DNA of 60,054 nt from Acidobacteria bacterium Ga0077553. GTDB taxonomy: Bacteria; Acidobacteriota; Terriglobia; Bryobacterales; Bryobacteraceae. A program made the position numbers and the translations under genes. The first letter of the stretch is position 1, and each line of letters opens with the position of its first letter. The notes beneath the pieces were generated by a model. The model did not search any database and was not told where the DNA came from. It saw nothing but the letters and a program-made list of their open reading frames with translations. The stretch is from contig LNFE01000235.1 in assembly GCA_001464575.1 (NCBI GenBank), positions 1-60,054 on the forward strand, given 5' to 3'. This document shows, piece after piece, positions 25,561 to 34,002 of this stretch.

Positions 25561-26272
25561 AGAGGAGAAATTCTTTATTGCCTTCGGCGCCGAGAATCGG
25601 ACTGTCCATGATGTCCGTCACAAAGCCGAGCGCTTGGACTGCCTGCGAAACTTTTGCCACCGCTTCTTCGTGTAACGCCGGGTCGCGGACGATACCGCCC
25701 TTGCCCACTTGCCCGCGTCCCACCTCGAATTGGGGTTTCACGAGGATAGCGAGTTCGCCGTGCGGGTGCAACAGCGCCACCGCGGCGGGCAAGATCAAGG
25801 TGATGGAGATGAACGAAACATCGGCGACCAGAAGGTCTGCCGCCTCAGGAATATCAGACGGCTGCAGGTAGCGGGCGTTGACGCCTTCGCGGACGACGAC
25901 GCGCGGATCCGTCCGCAGCTTCCAATCCATTTGATTCGACCCAACGTCAAAGGCGTAGACAACGCGCGCCCCGCGCTGCAGCAAACAATCCGTGAAGCCA
26001 CCGGTGGACGAACCGACGTCCAGCCCCACTTTGCCGGTGACATCAATCTGCCAATGGTCGAGCGCGGCTTCGAGCTTCAGCCCCCCGCGACTGACGAAGC
26101 GCGGCTGGGCCAAAAGTTCAACGTGCGCGTCTTCAGAAACCTCGCGGCCGGCCTTATCCGACTTCTGCCCGTCGAGCAGCACCTGCCCAGCTAGAATGAG
26201 CGCCTTCGCCTTTTCGCGGGAGGACGCCAAGCCGCGCTCGACAACCAGTTGATCGAGGCGTACCTTGGCCAT
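25544..26272 (-). CDS. tlyA: TlyA-type rRNA 2'-O-methyltransferase
   Basis: A 242-residue protein with an N-terminal S4 RNA-binding domain (RLDQLVVERGLASSREKAKALI) and an FtsJ-like methyltransferase domain (SAM motif GLDVGSSTGGFTD at 83-95, then DVSFISI and VKPQFEVGR). TlyA methylates riboses of rRNA and some homologues are called hemolysins. It is placed between ispA and nadK, as in many bacteria. Confidence 0.93.
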   Translation of the reverse strand: MAKVRLDQLVVERGLASSREKAKALILAGQVLLDGQKSDKAGREVSEDAHVELLAQPRFVSRGGLKLEAALDHWQIDVTGKVGLDVGSSTGGFTDCLLQRGARVVYAFDVGSNQMDWKLRTDPRVVVREGVNARYLQPSDIPEAADLLVADVSFISITLILPAAVALLHPHGELAILVKPQFEVGRGQVGKGGIVRDPALHEEAVAKVSQAVQALGFVTDIMDSPILGAEGNKEFLLYGRKQ

Positions 26273-26275
26273 CGG

Positions 26276-27145
26276 CTATCCCTTGCGCTGGACGATGAAG
26301 TCCGCGAGGGCGCGCAGCGGATCGGCCTTGGCGTCAAATCCGGCCAGCGCCGCGTGGGCCGCGAGGCGTTCGGCTTCGGCCATCTCCCGGCTCGCGTCGA
26401 GCCCGTAGACCGCCGGAAAGGTGATCTTCTCCTGCGCCTGATCCTTGCCGGGCGTCTTGCCGAGTTCCTCGGGCGAGGCTTCGATGTCCAGAATATCGTC
26501 GACGATCTGGAAGGCCAGGCCGACGTGTTCCCCGTAAGCCGTTAGCGCCGCCAACTGCTCTGGCGTCGCTTCGGCATAGAGCGCCCCCATGCGGAGAGAG
26601 CAGCGCAGCAGCGCGCCGGTCTTCGCCCGGTGGATCTGGTCCAACAACTCCGCCGTGGGCGTTTGGCGTTCGCCCTCAATGTCGTGCACCTGTCCGCCGA
26701 TCATGCCCCCTACGGTGCCCGAGGCGCTCGCCAGTTCGGCGACCAGCGGCCCGCCATTCGGCAGTCGGCCCAGCACCTCGAATGCCAGTGTCAGCAGCGA
26801 GTCACCCGCCAGAATGGCCATGGCTTCGCCGAAGACTTTGTGATTCGTCGGGCGGCCGCGGCGCAGGTCGTCGTTGTCGAGCGCAGGCAGATCGTCGTGG
26901 ATCAGCGAATAGGTATGGATCATTTCGAGCGTGCAGGCCGCGTCGGCAATGCCCTCCCGCTCGCTGCCTACGGCCTCAAACGCCGCCATGCAGAGCACGG
27001 GCCGGACGCGTTTGCCACCGGCAAACAAGCTGTAGCGCATGGCCTTATGAATGGTTTGCGGCGGAGTCGTCTCCGTCGGCACCCAACGTTCGAGAGCTGC
27101 ATCACATCGCTCGGCCTGACGGGCCAGGTAAGCTTTCAAATCCAT
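26276..27145 (-). CDS. ispA: Short-chain polyprenyl (farnesyl/geranylgeranyl) diphosphate synthase
   Basis: A 289-residue all-helical prenyl synthase. The first aspartate-rich motif is D84-D85-LPAL-D90 with the two-residue insertion typical of bacterial FPP synthases, then NDDLRRGRPTNHKVFGE. The second is D216-D217-ILD. It condenses isopentenyl diphosphate onto allylic primers for quinones, undecaprenol and hopanoids; hpnH lies elsewhere in this window. xseB is immediately upstream and tlyA immediately downstream. Confidence 0.95.
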   Translation of the reverse strand: MDLKAYLARQAERCDAALERWVPTETTPPQTIHKAMRYSLFAGGKRVRPVLCMAAFEAVGSEREGIADAACTLEMIHTYSLIHDDLPALDNDDLRRGRPTNHKVFGEAMAILAGDSLLTLAFEVLGRLPNGGPLVAELASASGTVGGMIGGQVHDIEGERQTPTAELLDQIHRAKTGALLRCSLRMGALYAEATPEQLAALTAYGEHVGLAFQIVDDILDIEASPEELGKTPGKDQAQEKITFPAVYGLDASREMAEAERLAAHAALAGFDAKADPLRALADFIVQRKG

Positions 27146-27151
27146 GAACGG

Positions 27152-27382
27152 CTAATTTCCTTCGAACGGTTCGGCCTTCACCTGGCCATTTTTCTTAAGC
27201 AAAATCTCGACGCGGGTCTCGGCCTCCTCCAACTGCTTGCGGCAGTTATCGGAAAGATGAACCCCCTTTTCGAACAGGGCGATGGCTTGTTCGAGCGGCA
27301 AGTCGCCGCCCTCCAACTCCTTCACCACGGCTTCCAGTTCCGACAGGCCGGTCTCAAACGACGGCGGCTTTTCCTCAGGCAT
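27152..27382 (-). CDS. xseB: Exodeoxyribonuclease VII small subunit
   Basis: A 76-residue helical protein with the family core SFETGLSELEAVVKELEGGDLPLEQAIALFEKGVHL. It pairs with XseA, which is not in the window, to degrade single-stranded DNA. The start overlaps the end of the Ldh2 gene by 8 bases and ispA follows after 6 bases. Confidence 0.93.
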   Translation of the reverse strand: MPEEKPPSFETGLSELEAVVKELEGGDLPLEQAIALFEKGVHLSDNCRKQLEEAETRVEILLKKNGQVKAEPFEGN

Positions 27383-28433
27383 TGTCTAATTGTAGCGGCT
27401 CAACGCCGAGGGCCTCGGCGGCTTCCCGCAGCGCCTGCAGGTCGGTATCGGAGAACGGAATGCCGCGCTCCCGCCGTTCGCGCTCCACGCGGATCTCCGG
27501 GTCGCCGGCAACGAGAACCTCATCGTACCCGGCGGCCGGGGTGGCGGTGCGGATCTCTTGCAGCAGGCGCCGCATCCGGGCTGCAAACTCTTCGGCGGCC
27601 ATGAAGCGCTTCACGTCGATGGCGAGGAAGAAGTGGCTGACGCTGAGCGGTTTTTCCGTGTACCGGATGCCGCCAATCTCAGAGCCCATGGCGCCGCCGG
27701 CGAGGACGGAGGTGAGGATCTCCACCATCAGCGCGAGGCCGGTGCCCTTGTAGCCGCCGAGGGGGGCGACGAGACCCTCGTAGGCGGCCTTCGTGTCGGT
27801 AGTGGGGCGGCCGTCGCGGTCCATCGCCCAGCCGATCGGGATTTCGGGTTCGTGGTTCTGAAAGGCTTTGAAGATGCGATTGGCCGCGACGGTGGTGGTG
27901 GCCATGTCGAGCAGAAAGCTGTCTTCGTACGGCCCAGGCACGGCCATGCAAATTGGGTTCGTTCCGAATTTTGGCTCTTTCGATTGCCACGGGGCGACGA
28001 TCGTCGACGCGTTGCAGAAGGCGATGCCGATGTGCCCCGCGTCCGCCATCTTTCGCGCCCAGTAGGCCGCGGCGCCAAAGTGGTTGGCCCGGCGGGCGGT
28101 GACCACGCCGGCGCCATGCGTCGAAGCCAGCCGGTTGGCGATGGCGCAGCACTCGGCGGATGTCGCCGCGCCGAGGCCAAATGCCGCGTCGTAAACGCAG
28201 ATGGCGCCAAACTCGGTGAGCGCCTCGCCACCAACGGCGGGCTGAATCAACCCGTGGCGGATGTGTTCGAGGTAGTAGAGAAGCAGGCGGATGCCGTGCG
28301 AATCGACGCCGCGCAGGTTCCCGAAAACGAGGTTCGCCGCCACCTCCCGGGCGTAGGCAGACGGCGTTCCCACCGCCTCCAGCAGGGCGATGCCGAATCG
28401 CTCCAGCGCCTCGGCCTTTACTGCTTGACCCAT
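27375..28433 (-). CDS. Malate/L-lactate/ureidoglycolate dehydrogenase family (Ldh2)
   Basis: A 352-residue NAD(P)-dependent oxidoreductase of the Ldh2/MdhG fold. Signatures include NLRGVDSHGIRLL, ARRANHFGAAAYWA, AFCNAS, LDMATTTVAANRI and GYKGTGLALMVEILT. These enzymes reduce or oxidise 2-oxo or 2-hydroxy acids. The preceding binding lipoprotein and SDR on the same transcript suggest sugar-acid or hydroxy-acid catabolism. The substrate is not determinable. Confidence 0.9.
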   Translation of the reverse strand: MGQAVKAEALERFGIALLEAVGTPSAYAREVAANLVFGNLRGVDSHGIRLLLYYLEHIRHGLIQPAVGGEALTEFGAICVYDAAFGLGAATSAECCAIANRLASTHGAGVVTARRANHFGAAAYWARKMADAGHIGIAFCNASTIVAPWQSKEPKFGTNPICMAVPGPYEDSFLLDMATTTVAANRIFKAFQNHEPEIPIGWAMDRDGRPTTDTKAAYEGLVAPLGGYKGTGLALMVEILTSVLAGGAMGSEIGGIRYTEKPLSVSHFFLAIDVKRFMAAEEFAARMRRLLQEIRTATPAAGYDEVLVAGDPEIRVERERRERGIPFSDTDLQALREAAEALGVEPLQLDNA

Positions 28434-29371
28434 CGTTTCAGGTCCGGATGCAGCAACCGCTGCACCTCTGCTTTCTCGAGGTCGGCGCGGGTGACGACGC
28501 GCGCCGAAAGGTCGATGCGCTTCGGCGGCGTCTGGCCGTTCAATTTATCGACCAACGTCTTCACGGCATCGTGACCCATGCGGAACGGGTCCTGCACGAC
28601 CATCGCGTCAATCACGCCGGCCTTCAGATCCTCAATCATGCCGTCGCTTGAATCGAACGCCAGCAGGCGCACTTTGCCCACCAGATTGCGCGACTTGATC
28701 GCCAACGCCGCACCGACACTGGAAGGTTCCGAAGACGCGAAGATCCCATTCAGTCCCGGATGCGCCGTAAGGATGTTTTCCGCCGCGGCCATCGCCTTCG
28801 AACGATCGGATTGCCCGTATTGAGACGCGACCACCTTAATGCCGGGAAACTCCGCTTGCAGCGCTTCGGTGAAGCCGCGTTCGCGATCCATGGTGGACCC
28901 GCTGCCCGGCGTATGCATCAGCACGGCCACGTTGCCTTTCCCATCGAGCATCCGCCCGAGGCTCCGCGCCGCCATCTGACCGGCCTCGTAGTTGTTGGTG
29001 GCCAGAAAGCTCATGTAGTTTTCGCCGTCGATACCGGAGTCGAAAACCGTCACGGGAATATTCGCGGACGCCGCGCGATCGAGCGAACTCAGCAACGCCT
29101 TGCGTTCGGTAGCCGCCACGGCTATACCGTCGACACGCCGGGAGACGAAGCTATCGAGAATCTGGATCTGGCGGGTATAGTCGGTTTCCGACGCCGCGCC
29201 GTTCCATTCCACCTGCACCCCATACTCCTCGCCTGCCGACATGGCGCCCGCCTGCACCGACAGCCAGAACAGGTGCGAGGTCGCCTTCGGCACCACGGCG
29301 ATGATCTTCTTTTCGCTCTTTTGACAGCCAGCTAGGAGGAGTAGGGTCAGAAAGAAGACGCTACTGCGCAC
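28418..29371 (-). CDS. Sugar-binding lipoprotein (ABC-type, RbsB-like)
   Basis: A 317-residue periplasmic binding protein. The N-terminus has a lipoprotein signal ending in LLLAGC with Cys at residue 16, so it should be anchored to a membrane. The fold of ribose/xylose/galactose binding proteins shows in KATSHLFWLSVQAGAMSAGEEYG, DGIAVAATE, VTVFDSGIDG and HDAVKTLV. No ABC permease or ATPase is in the window, so it is an orphan here. It may serve a distant importer or a chemosensor. It overlaps the Ldh2 gene by 16 bases and the SDR gene by 11. Confidence 0.88.
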   Translation of the reverse strand: MRSSVFFLTLLLLAGCQKSEKKIIAVVPKATSHLFWLSVQAGAMSAGEEYGVQVEWNGAASETDYTRQIQILDSFVSRRVDGIAVAATERKALLSSLDRAASANIPVTVFDSGIDGENYMSFLATNNYEAGQMAARSLGRMLDGKGNVAVLMHTPGSGSTMDRERGFTEALQAEFPGIKVVASQYGQSDRSKAMAAAENILTAHPGLNGIFASSEPSSVGAALAIKSRNLVGKVRLLAFDSSDGMIEDLKAGVIDAMVVQDPFRMGHDAVKTLVDKLNGQTPPKRIDLSARVVTRADLEKAEVQRLLHPDLKRWVKQ

Positions 29372-30119
29372 ACCAGCCCCCGTCGATGAGGATATCGGTG
29401 CCCGTGATGAAGCCGGCGTCCGGCGAACAGAGATAGGCCGCCAACTGGCCGATCTCTTCCACCTTGCCCCAACGGCCCAGCGGAATCTTCGACATGAAGA
29501 TGGCGTTGGTTTCCGGGTTGTTCATCAGCGGAATGTTCATTTCGGTAGCGAAGGGTCCGGGGCTGATGCCGTTGACGGTGATCGCTTCATTGGCCAGTTC
29601 GAGCGCGAGCGACTTGGTGAAGCCGAGCAAAGCGGCTTTGCTGGGCGAATAGGCGGTGCGGCCGCCCAGCGAGACGTGGCTCATGATCGACGTCATGTTG
29701 ATGATGCGGCCGTAGCCCTTGCCCTTCATGTGGGGCACGAAGGCGCGGCAGAGCAAAAAGGCGCTGCTCAGATTCGTACCGATGACGGAGTTCCATTCGG
29801 CCAGGGTGAACTCGTGGACGTTTTTCCGGATGTTAATCCCGGCGTTGTTGATGAGAATATCGACGCCGCCAAACGCGGAGAGCACCGCCTCGGCCATCGC
29901 CGCCACCTGGGTTTCGTCCGTTACATCCGCGGCGAAGCAATGGGCCGTGGAACCGGCCTCGGCCACCAGCCGGGCGCTCTCTTCGAGGGCGGCCACGTCG
30001 CGGGCCACCAGCGCGATCTGCGCGCCCTTGGCGGCCAGGGAAACGGCCATCGCGCGGCCCAGGCCGCGGCTTCCGCCTGTGATGACAGCTACTTTGTGAG
30101 CAAGAGTTTGATCAGACAT
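29361..30119 (-). CDS. Short-chain dehydrogenase/reductase (gluconate 5-dehydrogenase-like)
   Basis: A 252-residue SDR. The cofactor motif TGGSRGLGRAMA is at residues 14-25, NNAG near 90, and the catalytic Ser and Tyr-x3-Lys (MTSIMSHVSLGG, AYSPSKAALLG) follow. The C-terminus ITGTDILIDGGWCAQ is typical. It resembles gluconate 5-dehydrogenase/KduD enzymes that oxidise sugar acids. The next gene on the strand is the orphan sugar-binding lipoprotein, which supports a sugar role. Confidence 0.9.
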   Translation of the reverse strand: MSDQTLAHKVAVITGGSRGLGRAMAVSLAAKGAQIALVARDVAALEESARLVAEAGSTAHCFAADVTDETQVAAMAEAVLSAFGGVDILINNAGINIRKNVHEFTLAEWNSVIGTNLSSAFLLCRAFVPHMKGKGYGRIINMTSIMSHVSLGGRTAYSPSKAALLGFTKSLALELANEAITVNGISPGPFATEMNIPLMNNPETNAIFMSKIPLGRWGKVEEIGQLAAYLCSPDAGFITGTDILIDGGWCAQ

Positions 30120-30122
30120 GGA

Positions 30123-30569
30123 TTAATTTTTCCGGGCGGCTTTGGCCGCATTGAGGATTCGATCGGCGACAGCGCGGGCGTTGTCAATGTTATCAAGGCA
30201 AAGCGGCGCCGCATCACCGGTGGCCTGCACCGCAAGATTGCCCACTCCCAGCATCCGCTGGCCAATGCTTTGCTCCACCCGGACGTCTTCAATTTTCGTC
30301 AGCATCATGTTCCGCTGGGATTTTCCAAGAAAACCCTCTTCAAAACGGAGCATGTCGTCGCTGAGAATGAGCTGGCGGGATTGCAGTTGGAACAGGCGAA
30401 AGGTGGCCCAAAGGTCGATGCCGATAGGGATCGCAAAGAGCGCCATGAAGGCAGGGGGCTCCCAATTCCGCGTATAGAGAAAGTAGGCGATGCCGAGAAG
30501 CAGCAGGGTGGAAAAGAACAACCAAGCCATGACAACCTTGGCGGTGGACTTAATGACAAGAGGCTTCAT
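30123..30569 (-). CDS. Membrane protein with bacterial PH-like domain
   Basis: A 148-residue protein with two N-terminal hydrophobic helices (about residues 12-32 and 38-58), then a PH-like domain with LILSDDMLRFEEGFLGKSQRNMMLTKIEDVRVEQS. This is the bPH_2/YdbS-YdbT pattern. Function is unknown. It is divergent from the exported protein at 30606 and may lead the operon that continues with the SDR 3 bases downstream. Confidence 0.7.
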   Translation of the reverse strand: MKPLVIKSTAKVVMAWLFFSTLLLLGIAYFLYTRNWEPPAFMALFAIPIGIDLWATFRLFQLQSRQLILSDDMLRFEEGFLGKSQRNMMLTKIEDVRVEQSIGQRMLGVGNLAVQATGDAAPLCLDNIDNARAVADRILNAAKAARKN

Positions 30570-30605
30570 GGTGGCGTCCGTTATTATATGAGTTCTGGAG
30601 GAATT

Positions 30606-31613
30606 ATGTATTTTCGCACTCTTTCGTCCGCACTAGTCCTCAGTAGTCTCTGTTTTGCCGACTTTAAGTACGACCAAACCACCCGGATGACCGGGGGCTC
30701 CATGATGCGCATGATGCAGATGGTGGGCCGCGGCGCGGCGGACCCGCAAACCAGCACCATCGCCGTGAAAGGCGACAAGATGGCGACCCGGTCCAAGGAC
30801 TCCATCCTGATCGTCGATCTGGCGGCCGAGACGACCACGACCGTCAACTTAAAAGACCAAACCTACTCCGTCATGACCTTTGCCGAGACCAAGGCACAGA
30901 TGGAAAAGCTGCTTGCCAAGGGCGGCAAGAGCGACGCCAACATCAGCGTGGACGGCAAGGAGACCGGCAAAACCGCGACCGTCAACGGCATGGCCACCAG
31001 CGAGTGGTTCATGACGATGCTCGTCGAAGGCAACTCCGGCGGCCAGAAAGGCCAGATGCGGATGGAGATGAGCAACTGGATTTCGAAGAGCAAGGTGGCC
31101 GGATTCGACGAAGTGACCAACTTCCAAAAGAAGATGGTGGAGAAGATGGGTCTGGCGACGCTGGCCGGCGCGGCAGGCCCGATGGCGCAGCCAGGCATGG
31201 CCAAAGGCATGGCCGAACTGGCCAAAAAGATGGCCGAAATGGGTGGCGTTCCGGTCGTCACCGTCATGCGCATGATTCCCACTGACCCCGAGCAGATCAA
31301 GCAGATGGAAGCCATGCAGGCGCAGGGAGCCGGGGCACCCGGCCGGCCCTCCATGGGTGACGCCCTCTCGGGCGCGCTCGGCGGCCGGTTTGGTGGCCTT
31401 GGCCGCAAGAAGAAGACGGAGGAGGCTCCGGCCGCCGCCGCGCCAGCGGCCGAACCCGCCAAAAGCGCAGCCCCGGTGGAAGGCAGCTTCAGTTCCGTGG
31501 CCAGCATGATGGAGATGACCACGGAAACCGCGAACTTTTCGTCGCAGTCCGTCGACGCGGCGACATTCGCCGTCCCCGCCGGCTTCAAGGAAGTGAAGGC
31601 TAAGGGACTGTAA
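30606..31613 (+). CDS. Exported DUF4412-like protein
   Basis: A 335-residue protein with a Sec signal (ALVLSSLCFA, cleavage near residue 18), preceded by GGAGG. The body (FKYDQTTRMTGGSMM... to about 230) resembles DUF4412 proteins, which bear a lipocalin-like beta fold. A low-complexity Ala/Pro stretch (about 275-295) follows a K-rich patch. The Met-rich segments are unusual. It converges with the amidohydrolase gene and overlaps it by 14 bases. No partner is known. Confidence 0.65.
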   Translation: MYFRTLSSALVLSSLCFADFKYDQTTRMTGGSMMRMMQMVGRGAADPQTSTIAVKGDKMATRSKDSILIVDLAAETTTTVNLKDQTYSVMTFAETKAQMEKLLAKGGKSDANISVDGKETGKTATVNGMATSEWFMTMLVEGNSGGQKGQMRMEMSNWISKSKVAGFDEVTNFQKKMVEKMGLATLAGAAGPMAQPGMAKGMAELAKKMAEMGGVPVVTVMRMIPTDPEQIKQMEAMQAQGAGAPGRPSMGDALSGALGGRFGGLGRKKKTEEAPAAAAPAAEPAKSAAPVEGSFSSVASMMEMTTETANFSSQSVDAATFAVPAGFKEVKAKGL

Positions 31614-33051
31614 CCGCGCTGACGATTGGCTGGCCGGGGAAGATGCCTTCGGCCAGCTTTTCGTCTTTGACAACCGGTATGCCATTCACCAGCACGTGCT
31701 TGATGCCAGTGGAATACTGGGCCGGATTCTGATAGGTGGAACGGTCGATCACGGTGGCCGGATCGAAGACGGCGATGTCGGCGTCGGCGCCCACCTGAAT
31801 CCGCCCTTTCCGCTTCATCGCCGGGCTAAAGCTTTCGAGCCGTTTCGCGGGAAGGTAGCTGATTTTGTTCAGCGCCTCCATCAGCGTAAGCACCTTGCGC
31901 TCGCGGACGTAGACGCCAAGCACCCGGGCGTAGGTGCCGGAAGCCCGCGGATGACCCTTCCCTTCGGTGATCCAGCCATCGCTCGCCACCATCACATCCG
32001 GGGCTGCGACTGCCTGATCCACATCCTGCTCCCGCATCGTGAAGGTAATCACCGTGCCGCCCTGCTTGCGCCGTTCCGCGAAGCTCTTCTCGTTTAGCCG
32101 CTCGCCGGTATCTACCCACATCAGGTCTTCAAACTTGGAGTCGAGCTTCTCCTGCCAGCCGGGATCAAAAATCGCCGAATCGAGCCGGGTCATGCCCGCG
32201 ACATAGGGATATGCTTCGGTCGTGATGTCGATGCCCCGCGCGCGCGCCCCGCGAATCATGCCAATCGCTTCGGCCCAGGCGCGGCCCGAACTCGAATTGA
32301 TATGAACTACGTGAACCGGCGAACCAGTGGCGGCCGCATCGGCGATCACTTCCTGCAACGAATCAACAACACCCGGATCTTTGCGGCCACCGCTGCGCAT
32401 GTGCACGAAGACGGGCACCTTCGCCGCGGCGGAAAGCTTGAAGACGTCCAGAATTTCGGAGCGGGACGCGTACGGCGTGTAGGCGATGCCCATGCCGACG
32501 CCAAGTCCCCCTTCCCGCAGACCCTGCCGAATCAGCGCCAGCGTCTTTTCCTGCTCGGCCTGCGAGGCCGCCCGCGTCGCCGCCGGACCGCGCGGCAACC
32601 AGTCGGAGTTATCCCCGACGGCGGCCATCCGCGTGGGGATGTGCCCCACCGACGCGCCAAAATGAATCAAGGCCTTGCCCTGCCGCTCGGCGATCCAGGG
32701 CTTCACGGGCGATACGCCCACTTCCATTTCAAGCGCCGTCGTGACGCCGTCGCGGGCCTTATACCGGTAGTTCTCATCGGACTGCCCGTGCGAGTGCAAA
32801 TCGATGAACCCCGGGGCGACGATGAGTCCTTTGGCGTCCAGAATCTGCTTGCCCTGCAACGGCTTCGCGCTGATCGCGGCGATACGTCCGTTGCGGATGC
32901 CGATGTTCCGCAAGGCGTCCAGCTTGGTTTCCGGGTCCATGGCCCGGCCGTTGGCAATCACGAGATCGAACGGCTGCGCGTGGAGCCCAAACGCAAGAAG
33001 GGCGCCCGTTAAGAGGCGCCCCACTGTTTTGCCGAGGAGGTTACTCGACAT
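31600..33051 (-). CDS. Exported N-acyl-D-amino-acid deacylase-like amidohydrolase
   Basis: A 483-residue metal-dependent amidohydrolase of the D-aminoacylase group. A Sec signal is visible (LLTGALLAFGLHA, end near residue 25). The metal-binding HxH is in FIDLHSHGQSD. The ALEMEVG glutamate, FVHMRSGG, VHVVHINSSS and SDGWITEGKGHPRASG contain the later ligands. It would hydrolyse N-acyl-D-amino acids or D-peptides in the periplasm. It starts inside the 3' end of rpsU (11-base overlap), which is an odd partner. Confidence 0.9.
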   Translation of the reverse strand: MSSNLLGKTVGRLLTGALLAFGLHAQPFDLVIANGRAMDPETKLDALRNIGIRNGRIAAISAKPLQGKQILDAKGLIVAPGFIDLHSHGQSDENYRYKARDGVTTALEMEVGVSPVKPWIAERQGKALIHFGASVGHIPTRMAAVGDNSDWLPRGPAATRAASQAEQEKTLALIRQGLREGGLGVGMGIAYTPYASRSEILDVFKLSAAAKVPVFVHMRSGGRKDPGVVDSLQEVIADAAATGSPVHVVHINSSSGRAWAEAIGMIRGARARGIDITTEAYPYVAGMTRLDSAIFDPGWQEKLDSKFEDLMWVDTGERLNEKSFAERRKQGGTVITFTMREQDVDQAVAAPDVMVASDGWITEGKGHPRASGTYARVLGVYVRERKVLTLMEALNKISYLPAKRLESFSPAMKRKGRIQVGADADIAVFDPATVIDRSTYQNPAQYSTGIKHVLVNGIPVVKDEKLAEGIFPGQPIVSAVTVP

Positions 33052-33238
33052 CTTTATTCCGCTTTTTGCGGTTTCGTTTGCGGGCCAACGCTTCTTTCGT
33101 GCGACGCTTTTCGCCGGGCTTCAGGTAGAAGGAGTGACGCTTGATCTCCTTAATGATGTCTTCCTGTTGCACCTTGCGCTTAAAGCGACGCAACGCGTTT
33201 TCGAGCGTTTCGCCGTCTTGGACTAGGACTTCAGCCAA
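33041..33238 (-). CDS. rpsU: 30S ribosomal protein bS21
   Basis: A 65-residue basic protein. The conserved core is VQDGETLENALRRFKRKVQQEDIIKEIKRHSFYLKPGEKRR. Start codon is TTG (33236-33238), and it lies inside a run of eight T on the coding strand (33237-33244), with GAGGGGG upstream as ribosome site. S21 assists translation initiation near the 16S rRNA 3' end. The gap to the upstream transporter gene is 50 bases. Confidence 0.93.
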   Translation of the reverse strand: MAEVLVQDGETLENALRRFKRKVQQEDIIKEIKRHSFYLKPGEKRRTKEALARKRNRKKRNKDVE

Positions 33239-33288
33239 AAAAAATTCACCCCCTCAGTGTGTAACAACAACACTTAAGGATAGCAAAC

Positions 33289-33996
33289 TCAGCTCATCCG
33301 GGCGAAGGGGTTAAAGTCCGTATCGGTATCGTAGAGGTCCACGCCTTCGGCCTTCTTCAAGGCGTTCACCACCAGATAGGTCACGGGAGTCGCAGCAGCC
33401 TCGTAGAGCACCTTCACCACGTATCCAGACCAGATCAGGCTGAAAATGAGGTCCCAGGACATCGTGCCGCCGAAGCCGATGATCATCACGATCACCGTAT
33501 CGACCAGTTGGCCCACGGCCGTTGACCCGATCGTCCGGGCCCACAGCATTTTGCCCTTCGTGATGATCTTCATCTTGGCCATGACGAAGGAGTTGGCAAA
33601 CTCGCCGCACCAATAAGCGATCAGGCTGGCAACAACGAGACGCGGCAGAAAACCGAACACGGTTTCGAAAGCCTGTTGGTTTTCCCAGCCAGGCGCGGGC
33701 GGCAACTTGACGATGGTCATCGCCAGCACCGTCAACAGAGTTTGGGCCAGAAAGCCATGCCAGATGGCCCGCCGCGAACCGGCATACCCGTAGACCTCCG
33801 TGAAGATGTCTCCGAAGATGTAGGTCAGCGGGAAAAGAAGTTGAGCGCCAGAGAGGGTGAACGGCCCAATTTGGCAGATTTTAGGGGCGACAAGATTAGA
33901 GATCAGCAGTACGACCACGAAAAAGGAAAGACACAGGTCGTAGTACCGGAAGCGGTGTTGCTCAGTGAGTCGAGTTAAAAATGAAGACGCAGCCAC
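33289..33996 (-). CDS. Queuosine precursor transporter (VUT family)
   Basis: A 235-residue membrane protein with about six hydrophobic segments. The VUT/YhhQ family pattern shows in LISNLVAPKICQIGPFTLSGAQLLFPLTYIFGDIFTEVYGY and the later WCGEFANSFVMAKMKI. It likely imports 7-cyano- or 7-aminomethyl-7-deazaguanine for queuosine modification of tRNA. No preQ1 riboswitch can sit directly upstream because gpmI ends only 6 bases away. Confidence 0.85.
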   Translation of the reverse strand: MAASSFLTRLTEQHRFRYYDLCLSFFVVVLLISNLVAPKICQIGPFTLSGAQLLFPLTYIFGDIFTEVYGYAGSRRAIWHGFLAQTLLTVLAMTIVKLPPAPGWENQQAFETVFGFLPRLVVASLIAYWCGEFANSFVMAKMKIITKGKMLWARTIGSTAVGQLVDTVIVMIIGFGGTMSWDLIFSLIWSGYVVKVLYEAAATPVTYLVVNALKKAEGVDLYDTDTDFNPFARMS

Positions 33997-34002
33997 GCCG
34001 CA

